Source of the DNA: Adiantum capillus-veneris | Lineage: Eukaryota; Streptophyta; Polypodiopsida; Polypodiales; Pteridaceae | DNA length: 64,000 bases | Direction: 5' to 3' | Assembly: GCA_014529385.2 (NCBI GenBank) | Contig: CM043942.1 | Coordinates: 23,364,491 to 23,428,490, forward strand | In this document: piece after piece, positions 9,294 through 18,660 of the stretch | Position numbering within the stretch: the first letter of the stretch is position 1 | How the letters are laid out: each line of letters starts with the position of its first letter | Notes under the pieces: model-generated | What the model was told of the DNA's origin: nothing | What the model saw: only the letters and a program-made list of their open reading frames with translations | Databases searched by the model: none | Made by a program: the position numbers and the translations under genes

Positions 9294-11741
9294 ATGGCAC
9301 CAAAATCTAATCATGGCCGGAAATCTACCAATCGTGTGGACCCCATTCCTGAGGAGTCAGGAAGAGAGTCTGATCCCAAGCAAGAGAAAATGGCTGACAC
9401 TGAGGCTCAGGAGGAGCATAGTCAGGCTGATGAGGCACAAGAATCACAGCATTCCAGTCATTCTCGACGCAAACGGGCAGAACGGGAAGCACGAAAGGCA
9501 AAGAGTTCCAAGAGTTCTCAGTCTCGCCAGAACGATGAGCATATCAGAGGCAGAAAGGGAAGCCGCCGAACTTCTAGCAGACAAAACAGAGAGGATACTG
9601 AGACTGAGACACAAACAGAGATTGATTGGGATGCTGACACTGACAACTGCAAGAAGGCTCCCAAGCGTCAGTCTGAAGCCAAGAAGCGAACTGGTGGAAT
9701 TAGCAGCAATCAACATGATTACTCCGCTTCCCTGAAGATTTACTTTCCCATCTTCAAAGGAGGGAAAAAGGATGATCCTGATGTTCACATACAAGCTTTT
9801 GAGCAGTATGCTGAACTAAAAAACATTGATGAAGATGATTGGGGGGAATACTTTCCACAAACCTTGAAGGAAGCAGCAAGGAAATGGTATTACCATTACC
9901 CTGCATGCCAACTAAGATCATATAATAAATTACTTAAGGCCTTCAGGTTGGAATATTCCGACAATCGAGGAGATGAGGATATTCTCTATGAATTGGATCA
10001 GATCAAACAACGGAATTTGTCAGTCCGCAGCTTTGTAGAAAAGATCAAAGAACTGACCAGACAACTGCAAGAACCACCATCTGAGAAGAGATTAAGGGCA
10101 TGGTTTCTGAATGGGTTTAGAAGCAAGAAGCTGAGAGAACAAGAAGTACCAGCTCCTACAAAGAAATTCAATGACCTGGTCCAGCGAGCATTAAAACTGG
10201 AACAGCAGGCTAAGAAAGAAAAAAGCCACAAGAAGCGAAGGACCAGTAGCAGTAGTTCGGCTACTGAAGTTTCTGATTCCAGTGCAACGTCCTGTAGTTC
10301 CGAGAGCAGTTCCAATGAACGGACAAAGGACAAATCAAAGAAAGGATCATGGACCAAGAAAATTGAAGAAATGGCTAGGCAGATTGCGGAGATTAGCCAC
10401 ACAAGACAGCCGGTCCGGAAGATGGAGACTTGGTGTTCAAGATGTAAATCCAAGGACCATATCTCCACGGAATGCCCACAATGTACCTACTGGAAGGCCT
10501 TCGGTCACCTATGGAATAATTGTGGCATCCGAATTCACCATTTTAAGAAAGGAAAGGATCTATCAGTGGTTGCCTACAGTGAACCAGTGAAGACAGAGCC
10601 AATCAAAGTAGCCCAAGAAGAAGGACCAGGTACGAGTGGTACTGGTCAAGGACGAGGCAGATACCAACCAGGAATGGGCAGAGGAAGAGGAAGAGGCAAC
10701 TTCCAGACCAAAAGCATGAATTGCTATACCTGTGGAAAGTATGGTCATTTTGCAGCCCAATGTCCAGATGCACCGGTAACAACTGCTACTGAGGCTAAGG
10801 CACCAGAGCCAGTCCCAGTCAGAGTAGTTACCAGGAGCAAAGGAGTGATCATTGAAGAGATTCCAAACATTTCAAAAGTACCAGCCAACTCTAACAGCAA
10901 CAAGTGGGCCCAACAAAGGGAAGTTTGGAAGGCCAAGGGTAAGGAAAAGGTGGTAGATGAGTGGCAAGAGCAGCGGGAACTAGCGGCTAAAATCACAGAG
11001 GATTTAGCTAAGAAGCTGCCAGAGCAGCCAGAAAGTTCCGAGGCTAGAGTCATTCAGAAGATACCAACCCAATTGACTGATAAAGATCAGTCAGTACCGG
11101 CCATGACAGAGACCTTGCTCGCTGTGGTACATAGACTAGCTGGTGAGATGGAAGAGGAAGGAAAGAGTAGAAGTACTACTAAAGAAGAATGGCAGTCTGA
11201 GAACACTAGCTCTTCAAGCTCTGACAATCAGTCTGACCAGGAGCAAGAGGAAATTCAGGTGAAAATTTGTGATAGAATCCAGAAGCTGACTGTAGAGCTG
11301 GAGGATATAAGAAAGAGCTTACCTGAGGTGGCCAACTTTATCAGGCAGCGTAGGAAGACTGAGGCAGATGCCAGAATAGTAGACCTGACAGCTGTCCGGG
11401 ATGATGAAGTTCCACTTATTCAGGTAGATTACAAGGTCAGGAAGCAGTGGGAACCTCTCTCAAGCGTCATACTGGATGAAGGAGCAGGAGTCAATATAAT
11501 GGGAGCCCATCTTCAGCAAAGAATGGGTATCACCAACATGAAACCATCACCATTCAAAGTAAGGATGGTAGATCATCGAGTCGTACAAGCGACGGGCATG
11601 ATTGAAAACATGCAAATAAGAGTGGGGAGGGAAAAATTCAAAACTAGTTTCCTAGTTTTGGATGTGCAAGGCGCATATGGAATGCTATTAGGCCGCCCAT
11701 GGTTAAGAATAGCACATGATGTTCATGACTACGCAAATTAG
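9294..11741 (+). CDS. gag-pro: G1 Gag and protease
   Basis: The frame opens earlier at a TTG (9255), but the first ATG is at 9294 in good context (GCAATGGC), giving about 815 residues. The N-terminal third is highly charged (Ser/Arg/Glu). A retrotransposon Gag domain follows from about 9720, with FPQTLKEAARKWYYHYP and SYNKLLKAFRLEYSD. Then comes a Ser-rich linker and zinc knuckles: CSRCKSKDHISTEC (CX2CX4HX4C), a degenerate one with Trp for the second Cys (CTYWKAFGHLWNNC), and CYTCGKYGHFAAQC near 10723-10764. The C-terminus has protease hallmarks: ILDEGAGVNIM near 11471 and MLLGRPWL near 11687. The active site reads DEG rather than the usual D-S/T-G. The frame ends in a TAG at 11739-11741, and the same frame continues beyond it. 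Confidence 0.9.
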   Translation: MAPKSNHGRKSTNRVDPIPEESGRESDPKQEKMADTEAQEEHSQADEAQESQHSSHSRRKRAEREARKAKSSKSSQSRQNDEHIRGRKGSRRTSSRQNREDTETETQTEIDWDADTDNCKKAPKRQSEAKKRTGGISSNQHDYSASLKIYFPIFKGGKKDDPDVHIQAFEQYAELKNIDEDDWGEYFPQTLKEAARKWYYHYPACQLRSYNKLLKAFRLEYSDNRGDEDILYELDQIKQRNLSVRSFVEKIKELTRQLQEPPSEKRLRAWFLNGFRSKKLREQEVPAPTKKFNDLVQRALKLEQQAKKEKSHKKRRTSSSSSATEVSDSSATSCSSESSSNERTKDKSKKGSWTKKIEEMARQIAEISHTRQPVRKMETWCSRCKSKDHISTECPQCTYWKAFGHLWNNCGIRIHHFKKGKDLSVVAYSEPVKTEPIKVAQEEGPGTSGTGQGRGRYQPGMGRGRGRGNFQTKSMNCYTCGKYGHFAAQCPDAPVTTATEAKAPEPVPVRVVTRSKGVIIEEIPNISKVPANSNSNKWAQQREVWKAKGKEKVVDEWQEQRELAAKITEDLAKKLPEQPESSEARVIQKIPTQLTDKDQSVPAMTETLLAVVHRLAGEMEEEGKSRSTTKEEWQSENTSSSSSDNQSDQEQEEIQVKICDRIQKLTVELEDIRKSLPEVANFIRQRRKTEADARIVDLTAVRDDEVPLIQVDYKVRKQWEPLSSVILDEGAGVNIMGAHLQQRMGITNMKPSPFKVRMVDHRVVQATGMIENMQIRVGREKFKTSFLVLDVQGAYGMLLGRPWLRIAHDVHDYAN

Positions 11742-13264
11742 ACTTTAACCATAGAAGGGGCCAGTGGCAGAATCAAAATCGAGACCAACAATACCAGGAG
11801 CTGGAAAAAGGAACTGAGGCCGAAGGAGTTGTGTCAAAAATACCGAGCTAAGAAAATTGAGCGGATGCTGGTAGCAATGAACATCTTTCCTTTGGCAGAA
11901 ATTGATTTGAATGCAATCCTACTAAACAAAGAGCAAGCTAACAAGCAGAAGAAACAATTCCCTGACCAATTCACTGAAGTCAATACAGGGGAAAGAAATG
12001 TTCAGCTAACTGGAAGAATGGAGGAACCAGCTGATACTAATATAATGGAAGAATCAGCATGTCCAGAAGAATATCCACTTGATCAAAATAATGATTCAGA
12101 AATGAATGGACCTTCTTGGAACTATGCTGAAGAGTCGACCAAACGAAAAGGAGGAGGACCCAACTGGTTGCTTCCATATGATTAGGAAGTAGAGGAATGG
12201 AACCTAGGATCAGAGGAAAATCCCAAAATGATCAAAGTCAACAAGCACCTGAAACCGGCAATGAAGGAAAAGGCACGGATAATGTTCCAGAACTATAGAG
12301 ATGTATTTTCCCGGGAACATACAGATTTGAAGGGAGTGGATCCTGAAGTCTGTCAGCACCGAATCCCACTAAAACCGGACGCTAGACCAGTCACATTACA
12401 AAGATACCGGATGAACCCTAACTATGCAAAGAAGGTCAAGGAGGATATTGATAATCTTCTCAAGACTGGGTTCATTACGGAAGTAGAAAGCAGTGATTGG
12501 TTATTTCCAATAGTTGTCGTTCCTAAGAAGAATGGGAAATTAAGGGTTTGTGTCGACTATAGGAAACTAAATGCCCAGACCATTAAGGATCCATTTCCCT
12601 TACCTTTTACTGATATGTTGCTTGATGAGATCGCAGGATATGAGATGTATAGCTTCATGGATGGTTATAGCGGCTATAACCAGTTACAGATTGCTCCAGA
12701 AGATAGGACCAAGACCACTTTCATCACTGAGTGGGGAGCATTCATGTATCTGGTGATGCCTTTTGGCCTGTGCAATGCACCAGCTACTTTTCAGCGGTGT
12801 ATGATGGAGATGTTTAATGAATTTCTTCATCGGTTCCTCGCCATTTTCATGGATGACTTCACTGTCTATTCAGCTGAGGAACAACATCTTCTATTCCTAG
12901 AGATGGTTTTTAAACGATGTCAGGAGAAAAGGATTTGCTTGAATCCATTTAAATCAGTATTTCTGGTTTGGAAGGGACAGCTACTGGGACATGTGGTTTC
13001 CCGCAATGGAATAGAAATGGCCAATGACAAAATACAGTGTGTCCAGCAAGCTAAAGCACCCAGAACTACTTCTGAGTTGAGTTCTTTTTTGGGGTATGTG
13101 AATTTTTATAGAAGATTTGTACACAAATTTGCTTCTCAAGAAGTGCCACTATATGAGCTTACAAAGAAGACCAGTAAGTTCAATTGGACTGCTGAGTGTG
13201 AGGAGAGTTTCCAGAATTTGAAAAAATCCATTACCAGTAAACCAGTCCTCAGGCAATCCTCAGG
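11742..13264 (+). pseudogene. pol: G1 Pol: linker and reverse transcriptase
   Basis: Same frame as Gag-protease, directly after the TAG at 11739. It is broken again by TAG at 12183-12185 and then open from 12228 to the frameshift near 13255. The RT starts near 12450 with FITEVESSDWLFPIVVVPKKNGKLR and contains RVCVDYRKLNAQT, FMDGYSGYNQ, MPFGLCNAPATFQRCMM and the catalytic box FMDD near 12847, so RT residues are intact. After it, FLGYVNFYRRFV and ELTKKTSKFNW mark the RT-RNase H connection. An 11-nt tandem duplication (TCCTCAGGCAA, with TCCTCAGG at 13246 and again at 13257) shifts the frame just before RNase H. It would copy element RNA in the particle. Confidence 0.9.
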
Positions 13265-14083
13265 AAGCCGAACTGGGATATCATTTTTCATGTACTCGTC
13301 GATGCTTCAGGATTGCCAATGGGGGCAATATTAGCTCAGCCAGATGGAAGAACAGACTATCCGGTCTATTTTGCTAGTCGGAGATTCAGTTAGGCTGAAC
13401 AAGGCTATACAACTACTGAAAGAGAAGCCCTCGGAATGGTTTTTAGCGCTACAAAGTTCAACCATTACCTATTGGGGAAGTTATTCCATTTTTATGTGGA
13501 TCATCAAGCTCTTCTGTTTCTGATTAACAAAGTCATTATTCAAGGCAGACTGATAAGATGGATGATGTTCCTTATGGAATTTGAGTTCAGAATTTTCCAT
13601 AAGCCTGGCCGAAACCACTGTGGAGCTGACTTTCTTTCCAGAAGTACAGAAGGATTTTCAGAATCACCTATGAGAGATGAACCAGTGGATGCTGATTTAT
13701 TTCAGCTAGAAGCAGAAGAATCAGTGGATCCTGAATGGTATGATATTTATCATTTCCTTTCCCAAGGTGCCTTTCCAGAAGATTGGAAACAGAATCAGAA
13801 GAAGTCTCTGATCATAAAAAGCCTGAAATTTACCATCATTGGGGGAGTACTTTATCGATTGGGTGTGGATGGTATACTTCGGAGATGTGTTCCACTGGAG
13901 GGAAGAATGCAAGTTATCTCAGAGGCACATAATGGAGAGTCTGGTGGGCACTTTTCCAACGAAGTAACCTATAAGAAGATTCTGCAAGCAGGTCTGTGGT
14001 GGCAAACAATGATTGCTGATGTCAGAAGCTTTTGTAAAACTTGTGATATATGCTAGAGAATAGGCCGACCAACAGCTGCAGAC
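13265..14083 (+). pseudogene. pol: G1 Pol: RNase H and integrase zinc domain
   Basis: After the 11-nt duplication the coding frame continues shifted: VLVDASGLPMGAILAQPDG near 13300, a TAG at 13391-13393 where glutamine or arginine is usual (FS-stop-AEQGYTTTEREAL), then FYVDHQALLFL near 13490, which together give the RNase H acidic residues D, E and D. Downstream are a linker and the integrase HHCC domain (AHNGESGGHFSNEVTYKK, WWQTMIADVRSFC, KTCDIC) ending in TAG at 14054-14056, where CDICQ is expected. The frame then reads on as RIGRPTAADM into the next part without a shift. The four breaks make the polyprotein defective in this copy. Confidence 0.9.
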
Positions 14084-15586
14084 ATGACTCCCTTAATGCC
14101 AATACAACCATTGGGAGTATTCATGAAATGGGGATTGGATTTTATGGGACCTTTTAAGAAGGTGACTCCCAGGAAGAACAAGTACATCGTGATGGCTACT
14201 TGTTATGTTACCAAGTGGGTTGAAGCTAAAGCTCTTCCTGACAACACAGCCAAGTCAATTGCACGGTTTCTGTTTGAGAATATTGTCTGCCGATATGGAT
14301 GTCGAGTGGAAATTGTGACCGATCAAGGGACACACTTTATCAATGATACTATGGAAATCCTATTAGATATTCTTTCAGTCAAGCATCGAAAATCTACTCC
14401 TTACTATCCCAGATGCAATGGAAAGGCTGAAAGTAGCAATAAGACAATTAAGACTATTCTCACTAAGGTGGTGCAAAAGAAACCAGACCAGTGGGATTTG
14501 AAGCTTCAGACTACTCTATGGGCTTATAGAACAACTTATAAGGTAACTACTGGAATGACACCATTCAGAATGGTGTATGGTACTGAAGCTGTGGTTTCTA
14601 TGGAGTTTGTAATCCCCAATCTGAGAATGGCTGTAAAGTATGGATTAGACTTCAACCATAATCTTAAGAAAAGACTGGATGAACTGATGCAGTTAGATGA
14701 ACTCAGGCAAAGGGCTATATTGGAACAAGAAATTGTTCAACAAATAAGGAAGCACTGGTATGATCTCCGAATTAAAGTCCGAGAATTCCAGAAAGGAGAC
14801 TTAGTACTTCTATATCAGTCAAGATTGGGACCAAAGAAGCCGAATTTGAAGATTGCCTGGGCAGGACCTTTTGAGGTTGATTGGGTCTTTTCCAATGGCA
14901 CAGTCGGATTAAAAGACTTATCTGGACTAATGTTGCCAGGAGTATATAATGGAGCAAAGATCAAACTTTATTACTCAGAGACCAGAGAAACTGGATTAGA
15001 AGAAGTCACTAAGGAACTGGAGGTTGTTGATCAAGAGATACCGGAATCATATATTTTTGGTCTTTTCCATGTGCAACCAGTTCCAGCTTCAGAACTAGTA
15101 CCTGAAGAATCAGATCAGGCTAATTTAAGAACCAGTACCAGTATGAGCCAGCCAGAGTGGGAATCAATTCAAAACCATTATGAAAACACTTTCCAAATTT
15201 TAAGAGGCCGACGGTCAAATTGTATGCCAGTGATAATTGTTATAAGGATGGGTTGCAGTCTTGTCCAATGCATGTTTGCCACGTCAGCGACGGCGCACAC
15301 AAGTCTAGGAGTGGCGAGTAGTGGAGCTTTTATGGCGCGAGCACGTATAACAGTCAGGAGAGTTAACATTTTTCCTCATAAATCTCTTGCGCGACGCTTT
15401 CCTCCTATCAACCATTCGCCATCGCCGAGCTCCGAGGTCTCTTCACTACAACCGCAAACTTCGACCTCCGACGAGAAAGTTGACTGTCAGACAACCTTAC
15501 CAGTGACACCAGGCAACGGCTTTAACACAAGTAAGTCCTCTTCGCCTTCGCCTGTTTCATCGTCGTCGACCTCAGTGTATGGGTAG
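14084..15586 (+). CDS. pol: G1 Pol: integrase core and C-terminal domain
   Basis: Same frame as the preceding zinc domain. The catalytic triad is visible: D in GLDFMGPF near 14135, D in VTDQGTHF near 14318, and E in GKAESSNKTI near 14427, the D,D-35-E signature. WAYRTTYKVTTGMTPFRMVYGTEAV follows. The GPY/F-like C-terminal module is LKIAWAGPFEVDWVFSNGTVGLK near 14850. No chromodomain is seen. After the phrase ILRGRRSN near 15215 the remaining roughly 120 residues are Ser/Pro-rich and low in Pol-like features, and may be an accidental extension through the leader of the next gene. The TAG at 15584-15586 overlaps the next ATG by 8 nt (ATGGGTAG). Confidence 0.88.
   Translation: MTPLMPIQPLGVFMKWGLDFMGPFKKVTPRKNKYIVMATCYVTKWVEAKALPDNTAKSIARFLFENIVCRYGCRVEIVTDQGTHFINDTMEILLDILSVKHRKSTPYYPRCNGKAESSNKTIKTILTKVVQKKPDQWDLKLQTTLWAYRTTYKVTTGMTPFRMVYGTEAVVSMEFVIPNLRMAVKYGLDFNHNLKKRLDELMQLDELRQRAILEQEIVQQIRKHWYDLRIKVREFQKGDLVLLYQSRLGPKKPNLKIAWAGPFEVDWVFSNGTVGLKDLSGLMLPGVYNGAKIKLYYSETRETGLEEVTKELEVVDQEIPESYIFGLFHVQPVPASELVPEESDQANLRTSTSMSQPEWESIQNHYENTFQILRGRRSNCMPVIIVIRMGCSLVQCMFATSATAHTSLGVASSGAFMARARITVRRVNIFPHKSLARRFPPINHSPSPSSEVSSLQPQTSTSDEKVDCQTTLPVTPGNGFNTSKSSSPSPVSSSSTSVYG
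15240..15578 (+). promoter_or_regulatory. Possible internal promoter and leader for the post-pol gene
   Basis: This 340-bp stretch differs from flanking Pol in being richer in CG dinucleotides and CT tracts. It contains CCAAT (15265-15269) and TGCCACGTCAGC (15277-15288), whose reverse complement holds the bZIP-type core TGACGTGGC. A CT-rich run leads into ATG 15579, like a plant 5' leader. GTAAGT at 15531 is a perfect splice-donor hexamer, but I cannot pair it convincingly with an acceptor. Regulation is inferred from motif content only. Confidence 0.35.
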
Positions 15587-17045
15587 AAGGAAACGATCAG
15601 AGAAGATGGAGGAAACTCTTGCAGAAACCCAGGCTATAATTACTGAGGCAAAGGAAAGCCTTCCTGTTCTTCCATACAGTAAAATCCAACGATATGTCTT
15701 TACTGATCATGCAATGACTCTGCTACAACTCTGGGATCTGCAAGTTGTATTGCAAGCGACAAAGATTGCTTTTGATGCAGGGATCATCAAGCAAGTTCTT
15801 GATTCTTTTGATGCAGAAAACAACAGTGCTATGATAAATAATAGGAGGGTGTCAGTGACACTAGAAGCCATTGCCTTTGCATTTCGAATGCCTAATGAGC
15901 CTAAACCATCAGTGGCAACTGTGCAGCAAATAAGTATTGCTCTAAAGGAGGATGAAGCAGCTCGAAAGAAGCGCAAGGCAAGTGCTCAAGGAGTTCCAGT
16001 AGCAGGGCTGGAAGCCTCCGCTGCTTACAGGTTTGTCGCCGAAGCAGTCAGTCTTAAGAATAACCCAACTTATGTGTCAGAAAAATTATTTACTATGCTG
16101 TTGGCCAAGATACTGGATCCACAAGTCCATATCAACCTGTGCCAAATACTCTCGCATAATGTACTTCAACAGACTGCCAAGTTAAAATCTCAAACTGTTT
16201 TCAAGGCATGGTATGTCTGGCAATTTATGTATTGGGCTACTGCTGCAGATCTTAATGAGCAGGTGAAGCTGGCATGGAATGAGCAGCCCATTTCTGAACC
16301 AAAGAAAATTGAACTATCCTCAGATGATGAGGAAACGAAAAGTCAAACAAATTCCAAAGACCTGAAAAGGAAAGCTACTACTGAGGAAGCTAGTAGTTCA
16401 AAGAAACCAAGAATTACACTGACCAAAAGCAGTGAATTCTTGAAGCACATCGAAAGCCAGGTAAAGGCAGCGAGCACTGAGACAACTGTACCTAATCAGA
16501 TAGTTGTTAAACAGACAATTGCTACTGGATCTGGGAAGGATCATGTAAAGCCAGTCACTGAGGCGAAGGTACCAGACCAGTCAGGAGACAAAGGCAGGAA
16601 TCAACTAGATAAGGGGAAAGGTCCAGCATCCTCAACTATGTCTGAAACAGTTCCTGACATTTCTCAAAACCCTCTGCAACTGGTTAAAAAGGATAAGCTA
16701 CAGCACATGCAAACTCAGAAATTGAGAGGGCATCTCTCACTCACCAAAACTGATTATGCATCTCTACCTTATGTGGCTCCTATGGCAATATATGAACCAG
16801 TTGATTCTGATCCAACAACGGTCAAAGACAGATGTTCAGTACTGATACAGTCCTCTTGGAATACCATTGTCAGCTGTATGGGACAATTGGTGGAAGTTGC
16901 TGGATCAGAAGATGAAGTTAAAAGCTTAAAGCTGAATTGGCAGAAGCACAGCATCAGATTGCCACACTCCAGAAAGCCCAGGAAGCACAAAACATACAAC
17001 ACAGGGTATTGCAAGCTCAGTCAGAGAGAGCTCGGGAGTTTTTGA
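15579..17045 (+). CDS. G1 post-pol extra ORF, part 1
   Basis: About 488 residues from ATG 15579, which overlaps the Pol stop. The N-terminal 230 residues look globular and helical. They contain YVFTDHAMTLLQLWD, INNRRVSVTLEAIAFAFRMP, then AAYRFVAEAVSLKNNPTYV and WYVWQFMYWATAADLNEQ. The pattern (short basic motif, V-x-V followed by E/P-I-x-x-F-x-x-P) recalls the putative plant transposon-protein domain found in Athila/Tat extra ORFs, but the likeness is weak. From about 16260 the chain is charged and disordered, with a likely nuclear signal (KRKATTEE, SSKKPRI). The last 35 codons are out of frame: a small indel near 16920 moves the true continuation to the next frame. Function unknown. Confidence 0.7.
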   Translation: MGRRKRSEKMEETLAETQAIITEAKESLPVLPYSKIQRYVFTDHAMTLLQLWDLQVVLQATKIAFDAGIIKQVLDSFDAENNSAMINNRRVSVTLEAIAFAFRMPNEPKPSVATVQQISIALKEDEAARKKRKASAQGVPVAGLEASAAYRFVAEAVSLKNNPTYVSEKLFTMLLAKILDPQVHINLCQILSHNVLQQTAKLKSQTVFKAWYVWQFMYWATAADLNEQVKLAWNEQPISEPKKIELSSDDEETKSQTNSKDLKRKATTEEASSSKKPRITLTKSSEFLKHIESQVKAASTETTVPNQIVVKQTIATGSGKDHVKPVTEAKVPDQSGDKGRNQLDKGKGPASSTMSETVPDISQNPLQLVKKDKLQHMQTQKLRGHLSLTKTDYASLPYVAPMAIYEPVDSDPTTVKDRCSVLIQSSWNTIVSCMGQLVEVAGSEDEVKSLKLNWQKHSIRLPHSRKPRKHKTYNTGYCKLSQRELGSF

Positions 17046-17376
17046 ACAAAAAGTTAGCTAAAGCTGAGTCTGAAATTATGATCATAAAGAGTCAAAGAAA
17101 TGAAGCATCGAGAGTTGTAGAGCGAGCTGAAATGGGGCTCAGAACGAAGCAGGCAGAATTTAGGAAGTTGCTATTACACCATACAGCATCATGGATTATA
17201 TTGAGCAGCAGACATCCCTAGAGGAGGATGAAGAAGAAGAATAAGATGAAGCTGATAAGGAGGAGGATGATCAAGAAGCCGGGCATACACAGGATGATGA
17301 TGATGCCCCACCACCATCTCCACCTCCTGGACTAGGCAATGATGGGACAGGGCCAGATGAAGGAGGCCAGTGCTGA
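16937..17376 (+). pseudogene. G1 post-pol ORF, part 2: coiled coil and acidic tail
   Basis: In the shifted frame, AEAQHQIATLQKAQEAQNIQ followed by QSERAREFLNKKLAKAESEI is a heptad-rich coiled coil of about 75 residues. A second indel near 17165 changes frame again. The continuation reads MDYIEQQTSLEEDEEEE, a TAA at 17242-17244, then an Asp/Glu tail and a proline patch (DDDDAPPPSPPPGLG). It ends with TGA at 17374-17376, where the tandem duplication begins. The whole looks like the middle of one long protein that started at 15579. It might multimerise through the coiled coil (inference). Confidence 0.6.
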
Positions 17377-17485
17377 TAGGAGGAGGATGATCAGAAGCCG
17401 GATGTACATGATGATGATGCCCCACCACCATCTCCACCTCCTGGACTAGGCAATGATGGGACAGGGCCAGATGAAGGAGGCCAGT
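17251..17485 (+). repeat. Tandem duplication in the G1 post-pol ORF, about 120 bp
   Basis: GCTGATAAGGAGGAGGATGATC at 17251 repeats at 17372 as GCTGATAGGAGGAGGATGATC. Both copies contain GCCCCACCACCATCTCCACC and end at GAAGGAGGCCAGT. The second copy is about 114 bp with small deletions. It encodes the acidic/proline segment twice and breaks the frame. Confidence 0.9.
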
Positions 17486-17487
17486 CA

Positions 17488-18660
17488 TAGCAAGACCAAC
17501 CTGACCAGACTGAGGAACAGTAGGAAAGACAGGGAACAGAACAACAGTCGGGTCATCAGCAGACTGAAGAACGGCAGACCAGCAACACTGGAAATGAGCC
17601 ACCTGATCAGGCCCATCAGAGTAGAGAGGCAAAAGGGAAAATGAACGCTCAGGATGAAGGACCAGTGAAGGATCATCAGCATTCACTGCAACTCATTACC
17701 CTAAATAAGCAGCTGAGACATCAACAGGTCTCCATCACCAGACAATATCTGGAGGATGATACTCTGTGGACTGATTTAGAAAGGTTCCAAAGGCTATATG
17801 TAGGAGCCAGGGAAATGGTAGAACATTGGAAATCTGCTGCTTTTCATGATAAGGAAGCTTGTAGACTATCGGCACATCCCAGTACAGTTCAGCTGTTGGA
17901 ACGAGTTCCAGAATGGATACTCAATGCTGATGAGAAAGTGGTAAACCCACACTGGCAAAGACAGTCCACTGCAGATTGTCAGTCTTTGGCTTTAGAATTG
18001 GAACTTCTGCTGGGTAACAAACCAACTTACCGCTGTATGAAGGACGTTAGGATCCAACTTAAGGATGTTCTGGTTCAACTGCAAATTGCCAGAGGTGTTT
18101 TGGACCAGAGAATGAAAGCCATCCTAGAGGACCAGACAACCACTAGCAGAGGACCTAAAACTCACATGTCAGTCGGAGCACAGGCAACTGCTCTCCGCAC
18201 CCTATTCCAGCTAGTCAGAATTACTAGAAAGATGATGCAACAAGAGAACCAGGCAGTTCTGAATTTCCTGGAATTTGTGCCTGATTCTCTAGTTCTCTTG
18301 TATGCTGTTCCAGCAAGAGAAACTGAGTTGCCAAGATTCTTTCCAGCACTGTATCCTCAATATCAAGATCCAGTTGATCGACTCACATATTTCAAAATAA
18401 TTGATGAGCTTCAGGATTGGTATGAGCGATCAACTGTAGAATGGAAGGCTTGGCAGACATTGTTCAATGATGTTCTTCAAATCAATGATATCCAGGCAAT
18501 AAAGGAAGAGCTACATAGGATTCAGTTGTGTATGGGCTAGTGGAAGATTCAGGTCAGAGGATTGACTAGGATTACTAATCAGTTACTACAGCTTACAGTC
18601 GAATCTTCCAAACTGCCTGAGAAAGACATTGCAGCAAGCCGGGTCTATCACCGCAGTACA
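17488..18660 (+). pseudogene. G1 post-pol ORF, part 3: Gln-rich linker and helical domain
   Basis: In the frame of ATG 17641, the upstream codons read Gln-rich sequence (QDQPDQTEEQ, ERQGTEQQSGHQQTEERQ) interrupted by TAG at 17488-17490 and 17521-17523. Both sit where CAG would fit. From 17641 about 299 codons encode a mostly helical domain with conserved-looking aromatic positions (TRQYLEDDTLWTDLERFQRLY, VEHWKSAAFHDKEACRL, YFKIIDELQDWYERSTVEWKAWQ). A TAG at 18538-18540 is followed in frame by WKIQVRGLTRITNQLLQLTV. I recognise no family. With parts 1 and 2 it would form one protein of more than 1,000 residues. The ATG at 17641 may be fortuitous. Confidence 0.6.

Noticed and set aside
15531-15578. 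Intron between GTAAGT (15531) and CTCAG (15575)
   Set aside because: It would be only about 45 nt, shorter than usual plant introns.
11739-18540. RNA editing (U-to-C) as the way TAG codons are restored
   Set aside because: Fern U-to-C editing is known in organelles, not for nuclear retrotransposon RNA, so CHG decay is the simpler reading.
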